Assembly (NCBI GenBank): GCA_910579845.1
Contig: CAJTWL010000030.1
Location: 1-23,863 of the forward strand
Source: an uncultured Muribaculaceae bacterium
GTDB lineage: Bacteria > Bacteroidota > Bacteroidia > Bacteroidales > Muribaculaceae
DNA: 23,863 nucleotides
Reading direction: 5' to 3'
The notes under the pieces are model-generated. The model saw only the letters and a program-made list of their open reading frames with translations, searched no databases and was not told where the DNA came from. A program made the position numbers and the translations under genes. Positions 7,242-14,952 of the stretch are shown here, one piece after another; the first letter of the stretch is position 1; every line of letters starts with the position of its first letter.

Positions 7242-9785
7242 TTACCTGATTATGACTTTGATGCAGGTTTTGTTGTTACGGAGGATGTATACTCCGGCAG
7301 GAAGAGGGTCGCTGACGTTTCCGGCTGTCAACGATACAACTTTAATACCTTGCATGTTGTATACATCGACCGGTGATTCGGTGTCGGTGATATTTATCAG
7401 ATTACCGTCAATAACATAGTTTAATCCCTCGCCATCCAATACCGGTTTCTTGATCTCCGATACGCTGTCGGAACCGATACATACATAGCAGTTCGCAGGG
7501 ATTGTCACCTGACCTGAAACCGCATCAAATGATGGAGCGCTGTCATGGCTTTTCGACAATATTGTATATAATTTGTTATCCCGGTTGCGGAAAGGGACAT
7601 TGACAGTGATTGATCCTGTAGGATTCGGATTGATTACCGTATAAAGTTCTTTTGAATCCCTTGTCGCGAATATGGTGCGTCCGTTGGTCCAGTTGGAAGC
7701 CTGGCAGTTTATTGAGAATCCGGGAGATCTGAAAAGCTCGGGGTTGTTGAGCCTAAGCGAGATGAGTTGCTGGTATGATTCAAAGACTCCATGATTGTCG
7801 GGATTGTCAAGGAGGCTCCAGTTAACGATTTTAGGGTCGGTATTGTTCTCGTCTGTCGGATTTCCTTGTGCGTCGGTTTTCTTTGTGTTCTGTGCGTCTC
7901 CGAATTCCGAGAATTGCCATATCATATGTGCACCTGGAGTCAGGATCATTTGTGCGGCGGTGGCTCCGAGCCGTTGAGTGCTTGCTGTTTTATTGCCTTT
8001 TACTCCAGTGACTCCCCATCGGTCTTGCTTGTATGCAAGCCTCTGTTCATCGTGGGATTCGAGATAAGACACTGTTGAACCTGCAGTGCGTTGGTCATCA
8101 ACAGCCCAGAAGCGGTTGAGGTTGGAATCGGATTGACAACCCATTGCAAACTGGCATCCGGAAAAATTGACGTTGGCCCAGTTCATTTCTCCGTCCGCCG
8201 CCATTTCATTTTCTTCCTGAGGTAGGGCAAGGTCTTCGTTTATGTGATAAGCCCTTGGGTTGACTTCCATTATATAGCCATGCAGTTTCTTCATTCTGGC
8301 TACTCGCGTAGCGTTGTAAGCGTTGGTGGCCGCATCTGAATTATTGGCGTATGATGAATTGTCGCCAAGTCCCTTCACGAGGTCGAAGCGGAAGCCGTCT
8401 ACCCTGTATTCACGGAGCCAATATTGCAGTGCGTCTTTCCATTGACGGTCAACGAGGGGATAATCCTGATTCCAGTCGTTGAAAGCGTTGTACGCATGGG
8501 GGCACACAAGGTTGAAGAAAGGATTCTCGGCAGGTTCATACATTTGATACCAGGGATGGAGTCCGTCGGCCTGATTGAATACGATATCAAGAATGACAGC
8601 GATTCCCTCGGCATGGCAACGGTCTATGAATTCCTTGTAATCTTTAGGGGAGCCGTATGCTTTGTCAGGCGCGAAATAAAAATTTGGATTGTATCCCCAT
8701 GAATTGTTGCCGCTGAACTCCATTATCGGAAGGAGTTCTACGGCATTTATTCCAAGAGACTTGAGATAAGGTATCTTTTGCATGGCTCCGCGGAGCGTGC
8801 CCTCCGCACCGGCTTTCCCTTCTGTGCCGGTGAAATCACGCAACAGGAGTTCGTAGATGATGAGATTGTCTTTGTCAGGGGCGTTGAAATCCGTGACTTG
8901 CCATTGATAATCAGCAAGATTATCGGAGAACACCGCGAGCGGTGTTCCGCTCAGCTTGTCGGATGGATACTCAGGCATACCGGGGAAAACACCGGCGGGT
9001 ATGTATTGGTCATTCCAGGGGTCGAGCACAAGGCGGGCATAAGGGTCGCAGACAGAAATCCCGTCAACCATATAATAATAGGTGAAGGTTTCGCCTCGTT
9101 TGATTTGCGATTCGGGAATGGTTGCAATGAAATGACGGAACCTCTCTCCTTGACAGTCTGCATCCATATAATCCATTATCTGGGTCTTGTCGTAAGAAAA
9201 ACCGTTCCAGGATCCGAAAAGGATTGCGTTCTGCTTCTGCGGGGCCGCCATGCAGAAGGTTACAGAACCGTCGGCATTGCGGGTCGCTCCAAGCGAGGGC
9301 AACGTTGTCAGTTGTGAAGGCTTGGAAGATTCGCTCCATCCTTCAATGTTGACGAATATGTCCTTGCCGCCTTCGGCTTTTCCTTCTTTCTTGCAGTCGC
9401 CGGTGCGGAAGACGAAGCATAGCCGCGTCACGGTCTCGTTGTCTGAAACACCGTAGAATGAGCGTATGTTACCGATGTTCAGTTTCCAAAGGTTTGCGGA
9501 AACATACTCCATTTTATATTTCGGGAGGTTTTGATTCCAGTCGGGAGCATATTTCCAAAAGGAGGAACCGCCGTTCCGATTTATTACGTCAACACCGGTA
9601 TGGGCATATACTTCGGTTGTGGATGACAGCCCGATCATTCCTTTATTGCCTTGGTCGGCATGGAAGAATACGGTCACGTTCTGTGAATTCTCCTGAAGGA
9701 GCGCCGGGGAGGTCGTTACTATCTGCGCGTATGCCGATATTGCCGAAAAGAACAGAATTGTGATTAAGTAAAAGAGTTTTTTCAT
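7242..9785 (-). CDS. Secreted GH13 alpha-amylase family enzyme
   Basis: An 847-residue protein with a Sec signal peptide (residues 1-20, ending SAYA). Residues about 25-155 look like an N-terminal beta domain of the type found on Bacteroidales amylases (possibly DUF4961). About 165-260 form a CBM48/E-set-like domain, and about 305-700 the GH13 catalytic barrel. Conserved regions are visible: region I DIVFNQ (400-405), region II RVDGFRFD with nucleophile Asp468, probable acid/base Glu517 in HINEDLA, and region IV ESHDE with Asp579. A C-terminal beta domain follows, then a tail (VYNMQGIKVV ... LPAGVYILRNN) like that of the protease downstream. It would cleave alpha-1,4 (or alpha-1,6) glucan outside the cell or in the periplasm. 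Region I carries Gln405 where most family members have His. No susC/susD pair is nearby. Confidence 0.92.
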   Translation of the reverse strand: MKKLFYLITILFFSAISAYAQIVTTSPALLQENSQNVTVFFHADQGNKGMIGLSSTTEVYAHTGVDVINRNGGSSFWKYAPDWNQNLPKYKMEYVSANLWKLNIGNIRSFYGVSDNETVTRLCFVFRTGDCKKEGKAEGGKDIFVNIEGWSESSKPSQLTTLPSLGATRNADGSVTFCMAAPQKQNAILFGSWNGFSYDKTQIMDYMDADCQGERFRHFIATIPESQIKRGETFTYYYMVDGISVCDPYARLVLDPWNDQYIPAGVFPGMPEYPSDKLSGTPLAVFSDNLADYQWQVTDFNAPDKDNLIIYELLLRDFTGTEGKAGAEGTLRGAMQKIPYLKSLGINAVELLPIMEFSGNNSWGYNPNFYFAPDKAYGSPKDYKEFIDRCHAEGIAVILDIVFNQADGLHPWYQMYEPAENPFFNLVCPHAYNAFNDWNQDYPLVDRQWKDALQYWLREYRVDGFRFDLVKGLGDNSSYANNSDAATNAYNATRVARMKKLHGYIMEVNPRAYHINEDLALPQEENEMAADGEMNWANVNFSGCQFAMGCQSDSNLNRFWAVDDQRTAGSTVSYLESHDEQRLAYKQDRWGVTGVKGNKTASTQRLGATAAQMILTPGAHMIWQFSEFGDAQNTKKTDAQGNPTDENNTDPKIVNWSLLDNPDNHGVFESYQQLISLRLNNPELFRSPGFSINCQASNWTNGRTIFATRDSKELYTVINPNPTGSITVNVPFRNRDNKLYTILSKSHDSAPSFDAVSGQVTIPANCYVCIGSDSVSEIKKPVLDGEGLNYVIDGNLINITDTESPVDVYNMQGIKVVSLTAGNVSDPLPAGVYILRNNKTCIKVIIR

Positions 9786-9816
9786 AATTCGGTATTATTT
9801 TTCAGAGTTTGATGAT

Positions 9817-10260
9817 CTATCTTTCATCATCATTCTCAGGAACGTATGAAATATCGCGCATCTCGTGGTATTCTTCCCATCCTGGATCCTCCTGTGCTTC
9901 GAAAAGAAGAGGAAGCTTCTCGATCTCTTTAAGCGCACGATTGAAGACGAGATTGAAGATATTGAGATTCTTTGTGTAGAAAATCCACTCACGTTCACCA
10001 TCTCCGGTATAAATGCCTGTGAGGTAGGCTATACGGTCACGTTTGAACTCTTTTAAAAGAGCATCGGTGACTGTTTCGAGTGTTGCCGCGGCATCATTGT
10101 CGGGCATTCCCGATGGGGCAGACGGATACTTCCAGCTTACGGAAACACGATATTTGAATTTTCCCTTTGTGATAATTTCGTCCATATAGTCCCGACCGGT
10201 CACTAAGATTGTATTGCCGTTATCGGCTTCTGTCGGGGTAGTCCACCATCTCTCTTTCAT
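9817..10260 (-). CDS. DUF695 domain protein
   Basis: A 147-residue cytoplasmic protein when read from the ATG at 10260, which overlaps the upstream stop as ATGA; the frame stays open 22 codons further upstream but that would sit inside the previous gene. It matches the DUF695 pattern: WWTTPTEADNG near the start, FKYRVSVSWKY, a helix around ALLKEF, then YLTGIYTGDGEREWIFYTKN and a closing acidic EDPGWEEY. The family has no established activity. Translational coupling with the DUF2027 gene suggests joint production. No signal peptide or membrane segment. The tail ends in acidic PENDDER. Confidence 0.82.
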   Translation of the reverse strand: MKERWWTTPTEADNGNTILVTGRDYMDEIITKGKFKYRVSVSWKYPSAPSGMPDNDAAATLETVTDALLKEFKRDRIAYLTGIYTGDGEREWIFYTKNLNIFNLVFNRALKEIEKLPLLFEAQEDPGWEEYHEMRDISYVPENDDER

Positions 10261-10967
10261 CGGCGTTCGGAATATAACGGAATCTCGATTGCCGGTGACT
10301 CCGAGAAGATTCCCGGACGGAAGCAATGAGGTTTGAAGAATTTAGTAAGATCGAGTTTCTTGGAAATGTTTAAAGGATATTTGACTTGAAAAGATTTTCC
10401 TTTCTTATATGCCATGGCTTGAAATACGAAACGTTCCATATCGGAGATATTCTCCTGTGTGAATGATGCCACATCTATTATCTCGTTTGGAGCGACCTCG
10501 CCTGAATAGAGCGATTTCCATGCTTTCTCCTCGAAATCTCTTATCAATATATTGAAAAAGAGAAAATAGTTGGAATCATTGACCAGTGCGGCATTGATTT
10601 TTGATTTAGCAAGGTTCTTTATATTCTCCGGTTCAAAGATCATAAGAATATTCATATCTTCCCCGAATCTGGTTTCTTCTATGGGAAGCTCTTCATGTGT
10701 CTCAGGACCGGAAGGTATCTCCTTTTTCGGTTGTGCGGTCAGGCGTACCTCTTTCTTGCCGGTGTCAAAAGCGGACTGATCGAACATCAGTTTTGCTCCG
10801 CCTGCTTTGGACTCGTGCCCGGCAGGAAGCACCACCACTACATCTTTTAATAAAACGGGAGTCTCAAAACCATCCTCCTCCACATATGCTATTTTTCCAT
10901 CGATCTTTGTAATCTTGCCGCCGCCTGTTGTGTTCAGGAAGCGGACGGTATCTCCTATCTGCGCCAT
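10257..10967 (-). CDS. DUF2027 domain protein, apparently lacking the Smr domain
   Basis: The protein has 236 residues from the ATG at 10967 (MAQIGDTVRFLNTTGGGKIT); an upstream in-frame ATG at 10985 would add six residues but overlaps the previous gene. The N-terminal segment (residues about 1-50) is a small KOW/SH3-like barrel with GDTVRFLN and GGG, typical of DUF2027. Residues about 100-230 form the second beta domain ending in HCFRPGIFSESPAIEIPLYSERR. From memory, many Bacteroidales homologues continue into a C-terminal Smr (MutS2-related nuclease) domain; here translation stops directly after the second domain and the DUF695 gene starts in the same four bases. Function unknown; the Smr link hints at nucleic-acid or ribosome association. 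Confidence 0.75.
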   Translation of the reverse strand: MAQIGDTVRFLNTTGGGKITKIDGKIAYVEEDGFETPVLLKDVVVVLPAGHESKAGGAKLMFDQSAFDTGKKEVRLTAQPKKEIPSGPETHEELPIEETRFGEDMNILMIFEPENIKNLAKSKINAALVNDSNYFLFFNILIRDFEEKAWKSLYSGEVAPNEIIDVASFTQENISDMERFVFQAMAYKKGKSFQVKYPLNISKKLDLTKFFKPHCFRPGIFSESPAIEIPLYSERR

Positions 10968-10969
10968 AA

Positions 10970-12208
10970 TTATTTTTCTTTCCAAATGTATAGTTTGTCA
11001 GAGGGCCTGACTTTCTCGGGAACCGGCATTGAAAACAGATCGCCTTTCTTGACGCTATTCACCGGTTTAAGGTCGACACGCAATTCCTCTGCTTTAAAGA
11101 TCAGAGCTCCGGTTGTCGGTCCTGTAATTACCACTTCGTTTCCCACACATATCTCTCCGGCCTCCATGTAGAATTCTCCTATTCCGAGTTTTGAGAAATA
11201 ACGGTTTGTTTTCGCCGCGTAACTTTTTACACGGGTGGCGCTTGAACCGTATTTGGAGCTCCATTCTCCAAGACGTTCACCCATATAGTAGCCGTTCCAG
11301 AATCCGCGATTGAAAATCTTTATAAGGCGTGCATCCCATTGCGCGATCTTTTCTTCGGAATATGAGCCGTCGACAATAGCCTGAAGAGCATCTGAATAAC
11401 ATGCCACGGTTTCTGCGACATACTCAGGACCGCGTGCGCGTCCTTCAATCTTGAATACGCGAACGCCGGCATCCACCATTTTGTTTAGGAAATGGATGGT
11501 TTTGAGGTCTTTAGGACTCATGATGTATTGGTTGTCAATCTCGAGTTCATCTCCGGTTTCCTTATCCTTTACAGAATAGGCCCTGCGGCAGATCTGGTTG
11601 CAGGCTCCACGGTTGGCGCTTGAGTTCATTTCATGCAGACTCATGTAGCATTTGCCGCTTACTGCCATGCACAAAGCACCGTGACAGAACATCTCGAGGC
11701 GTACAGGTTTCCTGTTTGGTCCGGTTATATTCTGCCGCTCAATCGCATGGTGTATCTCTGACACCTGATTCATGTCCAGTTCGCGGGCAAGTACCATCAC
11801 ATCGGCAAATCGGGAATAGAAGCGTACCGCTTCAGTGTTGCTGACATTTAACTGTGTAGAGATATGGACCTCCTGCCCGATCTCCCTCGCGTACAGAATC
11901 GCGGCCATATCGGAGGCGATAATCGCGGATATCCCGGCTTCTTTTGCGCGATCAATTATTGTGCGCATAGACCTCATATCGGAATCGTAGATTACAGTGT
12001 TTACAGTAAGGTAAGTCTTTACTCCTTTTGCCGTGCATATGGCCGCTATCTCAGCCATATCGTTTACAGTGAAATTCGCACTTGAACGGGAACGCATGTT
12101 CAGACCTTCGATGCCGAAATAAACGGCATCGGCACCGGCGGCGATAGCTGCCGCCAGAGATTCACGACTCCCTACCGGAGCCATTATTTCAAAATCCTTA
12201 CGGGTCAT
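10970..12208 (-). CDS. U32 family protein (TrhP-like tRNA hydroxylation candidate)
   Basis: The protein has 412 residues from ATG 12208, which overlaps the ubiE stop as ATGA; the longer frame to 12277 lies inside ubiE. The U32 signature is intact at about 172-190 (LEMFCHGALCMAVSGKCYMS), followed by NRGACNQICRRAY. This gives a cluster of conserved cysteines (175, 180, 187, 203, 207) able to hold an iron or iron-sulfur centre. The N-terminal half is a TIM-barrel-like segment (ELMAPVGS-type start, GADAVYFG). The family was named as peptidases, but characterised members (TrhP, RlhA) make 5-hydroxyuridine in tRNA or 5-hydroxycytidine in 23S rRNA using prephenate. The NRGxCxQxCR motif favours the TrhP side; which substrate applies here is uncertain. 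Cytoplasmic. Confidence 0.85.
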   Translation of the reverse strand: MTRKDFEIMAPVGSRESLAAAIAAGADAVYFGIEGLNMRSRSSANFTVNDMAEIAAICTAKGVKTYLTVNTVIYDSDMRSMRTIIDRAKEAGISAIIASDMAAILYAREIGQEVHISTQLNVSNTEAVRFYSRFADVMVLARELDMNQVSEIHHAIERQNITGPNRKPVRLEMFCHGALCMAVSGKCYMSLHEMNSSANRGACNQICRRAYSVKDKETGDELEIDNQYIMSPKDLKTIHFLNKMVDAGVRVFKIEGRARGPEYVAETVACYSDALQAIVDGSYSEEKIAQWDARLIKIFNRGFWNGYYMGERLGEWSSKYGSSATRVKSYAAKTNRYFSKLGIGEFYMEAGEICVGNEVVITGPTTGALIFKAEELRVDLKPVNSVKKGDLFSMPVPEKVRPSDKLYIWKEK

Positions 12209-12957
12209 TTTTTTGCTATGTAATATGTGACTGCGCCAAATGTAAGCGATTTCCAGAAGCAATCCGAGAAGCCGCAATCCTTTATAATCCGCAACATGTC
12301 ATTGCGCTGCGGTGCGGCCGCAATGCTCTCGGGAAGATATGAGTAGGCTCTGGAATCTCCGGAGACCATTCTTCCGATCAAGGGAATCAGATGGCGTGAA
12401 TATACATTATATAATGTCAGTGGTATCTTATCGGCAGGTTGCGAAAGCTCAATGACACAAAGCACTCCTCCGGGACGCAGAATACGATGCATTTCGCAGT
12501 ATCCCTTGCGCAATTGTTCGAAGTTTCTCACACCGTAGGCTACTGTGACAAGATCCATGGAATTTTCCGGCAAATCCAGATCAAGGGAATCTCCTTGTGT
12601 GAAACTTATCTTTTCTTTGGCAACGGTGTCCATCTTCTCAAGTTTCGCACGCGCTACATTGAGCATACCGTCGGAAAGGTCAACCCCTGAAACAGTTGCG
12701 CCGGGGAATCGTCTGTGGAGTTCAAAAGCCACATCTCCGGTACCGGTCGCTATATCAAGAATAGAACGTGGTGATGAATCCAGAGCTTTGGATGCGGTCT
12801 TCAGCGCACGCGCACGCCACACATTGTGGAGTCCGAATGTCATGGCTGTGTTCATGAAGTCGTAGGCAGGGGCAATGGAGTCGAACATCTGTTCAACCTG
12901 CTTGCCTTTGGCTTTATCCTCATTATAAGGGTTTATCAATTCAGCGCCGGTTTTCAT
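12205..12957 (-). CDS. ubiE: Demethylmenaquinone methyltransferase (UbiE/MenG)
   Basis: The protein has 250 residues from ATG 12957; the frame is open 32 codons further upstream, but those codons cross a tandem repeat and overlap the preceding gene, so the shorter start is preferred. The class I SAM-binding motif is LDIATGTGDVAFEL (about 67-80). Both UbiE signatures are present: YDFMNTAMTFGLHNVWR near residue 32 and RILRPGGVLCVIELS near the middle. It catalyses SAM-dependent C-methylation of demethylmenaquinone, the last step of menaquinone synthesis, which Bacteroidales use for fumarate respiration. Size matches the family. A 35-bp gap carrying three copies of a 10-bp repeat separates it from the preceding GNAT gene. 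It is translationally coupled to the U32 gene by a 4-bp overlap. Confidence 0.95.
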   Translation of the reverse strand: MKTGAELINPYNEDKAKGKQVEQMFDSIAPAYDFMNTAMTFGLHNVWRARALKTASKALDSSPRSILDIATGTGDVAFELHRRFPGATVSGVDLSDGMLNVARAKLEKMDTVAKEKISFTQGDSLDLDLPENSMDLVTVAYGVRNFEQLRKGYCEMHRILRPGGVLCVIELSQPADKIPLTLYNVYSRHLIPLIGRMVSGDSRAYSYLPESIAAAPQRNDMLRIIKDCGFSDCFWKSLTFGAVTYYIAKK

Positions 12958-12960
12958 ATA

Positions 12961-12990
12961 AAGAAACAGAAAGAAACAGAAAGAAACAGA
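12961..12990. repeat. 10-bp tandem repeat, three perfect copies, in front of ubiE
   Basis: Three exact head-to-tail copies of AAGAAACAGA fill almost the whole gap between the upstream stop (12993) and the ubiE start (12957). On the coding strand the unit is TCTGTTTCTT. It sits where the ribosome binding region would be. Confidence 0.9.
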
Positions 12991-12992
12991 AA

Positions 12993-14120
12993 CTATAGCT
13001 TTTTTGCATAAGAACGTCTGCGACGGTGCTGACGGGTGGAAAAATATTCCCATTGACTCTGAACTTTGGAATTGGTTTCCATCTCCGGGTTGGATTCAGC
13101 ATATTTGTATCCGTTCTTAATATAATAAGGTATCAGATCCTGGAAAAGCAGGGCGTTTACCCCCTTGTTCTGATAATCCGGGTGAACTGCCACGAGTAAA
13201 AGGTCAACTCTGTCGTTTTTTCCTTTGAGCCCTTTTAGAAGATGATACCATCCGATAGGGAACATCTTCCCTCTGGAACGCTGTAGGGCACGGCTCATGG
13301 ATGGCATTGAGATACCGATTCCTACCAGTTTGCCGTTTCCGTCTGCTATGAGTGTGACCAGATCAAGATTCAGCAAATTAAGATATACATCGATATAATG
13401 GTCGATCTGGCGTTCTGTAAGGGTAGAGTATTGGTATAGATCCTTGTATGCATCATTGATAAGGTGGAATATGGCATGTCCGTATTCCGCCTTGATGCGT
13501 TTGCGGTTGGTATATTTCAATACTTTAAGACCATATTTCTTCTTTACTATCTCTGCAATACGGTTATATTTTTCAGGGATTGCATCCGGAACCTTCATAA
13601 GGAATTCCAGCCAGTCGGATTCTTTTTTGTAACCGAGATTCTCGAGATGCTCCGAATAATACGGATAGTTATAGATGGTAGCCATTGTTGAAAGTTCGTC
13701 GAAACCGCCGATCAGCATACCTTCATGGTCAAGATCCGTGAAGCCGAGAGGCCCGATAATTTTTTTCATTCCCTTCTTTCGAGCCCAGTTTTCAGCAGCT
13801 TCCAAAAGTTTTCCGGAAATTTCCGGATCATCAATAAAATCGATAAACCCGAAACGCGCGTTTTTTGTACCTGATTTTTCGTTGACCTGGCGGTTGATGA
13901 TGGCGGCAATTCTGCCGACAGGTTTGCCATCCTTAAAAGCCATGAAATATTCTGCTTCACAAAAATCGAATGCGGGGTTGGCTTCAGGGAGAAGTGTCGC
14001 CACATCATCGCTGATCAACGGCGGCACAAAATAGGGATTGTCGTCATAAAGGTCAATCTGGAATTGAGTGAATTTTTTCAGATTCGATTTTGTCGGCTCA
14101 ATACGTTTTATCTCAACCAT
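12993..14120 (-). CDS. GNAT-like N-acyltransferase
   Basis: A 375-residue cytoplasmic protein. Residues about 1-170 and 200-375 both look GNAT-like, a tandem arrangement. The acetyl-CoA binding motif A is visible near residues 308-325 as LLVAVHPDYQNKGVNALLF, where the NKGVNA stretch stands for the usual Q/RxxGxG/A loop. The N-terminal half has EYFMAFKDGKPVGRIAA, the GNAT beta2-beta3 pattern, and IIGPLGFTDLDHEGMLI. Closely similar proteins of about 375-380 residues are common in Bacteroidetes and usually annotated as N-acetyltransferase or hypothetical; the substrate is unknown. The basic tail (RQHRRRRSYAKKL) could bind nucleic acid. It lies 15 bp after the pseudokinase gene and upstream of ubiE, so an operon is likely. 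Confidence 0.82.
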   Translation of the reverse strand: MVEIKRIEPTKSNLKKFTQFQIDLYDDNPYFVPPLISDDVATLLPEANPAFDFCEAEYFMAFKDGKPVGRIAAIINRQVNEKSGTKNARFGFIDFIDDPEISGKLLEAAENWARKKGMKKIIGPLGFTDLDHEGMLIGGFDELSTMATIYNYPYYSEHLENLGYKKESDWLEFLMKVPDAIPEKYNRIAEIVKKKYGLKVLKYTNRKRIKAEYGHAIFHLINDAYKDLYQYSTLTERQIDHYIDVYLNLLNLDLVTLIADGNGKLVGIGISMPSMSRALQRSRGKMFPIGWYHLLKGLKGKNDRVDLLLVAVHPDYQNKGVNALLFQDLIPYYIKNGYKYAESNPEMETNSKVQSQWEYFSTRQHRRRRSYAKKL

Positions 14121-14135
14121 ATGGTGTTGTGTGCG

Positions 14136-14912
14136 TTAATTTCTAAATGTCAACCAGACCAAAAGAATTATCATCAGTATTATGAATATACAGATGAATG
14201 TGAAAAGCTGGCTGGAGTTTCTGCGTTCCACTGCCAGATGCAAGTCGGAGACGGAACGGTAGGGACGGGATGAATCGCAGCACTTGTTGGCGATTCTGCG
14301 CAGACGGGGCAGTGAGGTTGGAACATGATTCAGGACTTCGTTCATGATTTTTCCGTAGCTGCGGATATCCTCGTTTGCATCTGTCGCCGAGATATGCGAT
14401 TCCTGTGCATAACCCACATTTATCAGTTTCAGATTCTCATTATATTCAGTGAATATTATGGTATCCGGAGTTATGGGGTTATGTGCTATGTGGTTCTCCT
14501 GGATATATTCCATTGCATCGAGCAGCTGGGTCTGCAGACGTTGCAGGATTTTTGGAGTAAGGCGTTTCTCATCTATGAGCCGGCGAAGCGAATAGCCGTA
14601 AACGTCATCAGTGATGATTGACAGACCTACGTCAGGCACAATTTCAAGATCATTAACCATAACAATGTTGGGATGTGCAAGATTATAGCGTGTGTCAAAC
14701 TCATTCTCCAGCATCTCCCTATATTCGGGCTTGTCAGCATATTCCTTCTTAAGGGCTTTGAGCATTACCCATTTACCGTGCTTCCTGACCGTATATACGT
14801 TGTAGAATTCCTCGTCCCATTCGGGAAGCAGGGTGAGCTCTGACCATTTTCCGGTTGGATCGTTGATCGGAATCTGTATTTCCTCTTTGCTGAGGTATGT
14901 GCTGTTGTCCAT
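14136..14912 (-). CDS. Tail-anchored pseudokinase (protein-kinase fold, catalytic residues lost)
   Basis: A 258-residue protein with a recognisable Hanks-type kinase core and one C-terminal membrane segment (about 236-255), predicted to anchor it with the kinase domain in the cytoplasm. Kinase landmarks in order: WVMLKALKK with the beta3 lysine Lys52; alphaC Glu71 nine residues before HPNIV (80-84); the catalytic loop as HNPITPDTI (144-152) in place of HRDxKPxN; and INVGYA (164-169) in place of DFG. A segment like the alphaF helix follows (EDIRSYGKIMNEVL). The proton-acceptor Asp is Pro146, the loop Lys is Thr148, the loop Asn is Thr151 and the DFG Asp is Asn165; no glycine-rich loop is seen. 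Phosphotransfer is therefore unlikely. It may act as a scaffold or allosteric sensor. It sits between serS (40-bp gap) and the GNAT gene. Confidence 0.82.
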   Translation of the reverse strand: MDNSTYLSKEEIQIPINDPTGKWSELTLLPEWDEEFYNVYTVRKHGKWVMLKALKKEYADKPEYREMLENEFDTRYNLAHPNIVMVNDLEIVPDVGLSIITDDVYGYSLRRLIDEKRLTPKILQRLQTQLLDAMEYIQENHIAHNPITPDTIIFTEYNENLKLINVGYAQESHISATDANEDIRSYGKIMNEVLNHVPTSLPRLRRIANKCCDSSRPYRSVSDLHLAVERRNSSQLFTFICIFIILMIILLVWLTFRN

Positions 14913-14952
14913 TTGAGAGAAATATGAGGATGTGTGGGAAACTTTATTGTAA

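Noticed and set aside
8778..9317. 179-codon plus-strand open frame opposite the amylase gene
   Set aside because: It lies wholly antisense to a gene with intact GH13 motifs and has no domain of its own.
12958..13053. Longer N-terminus for UbiE
   Set aside because: The additional 32 residues are encoded by the 10-bp repeats and the end of the previous gene; the family starts near the shorter ATG.
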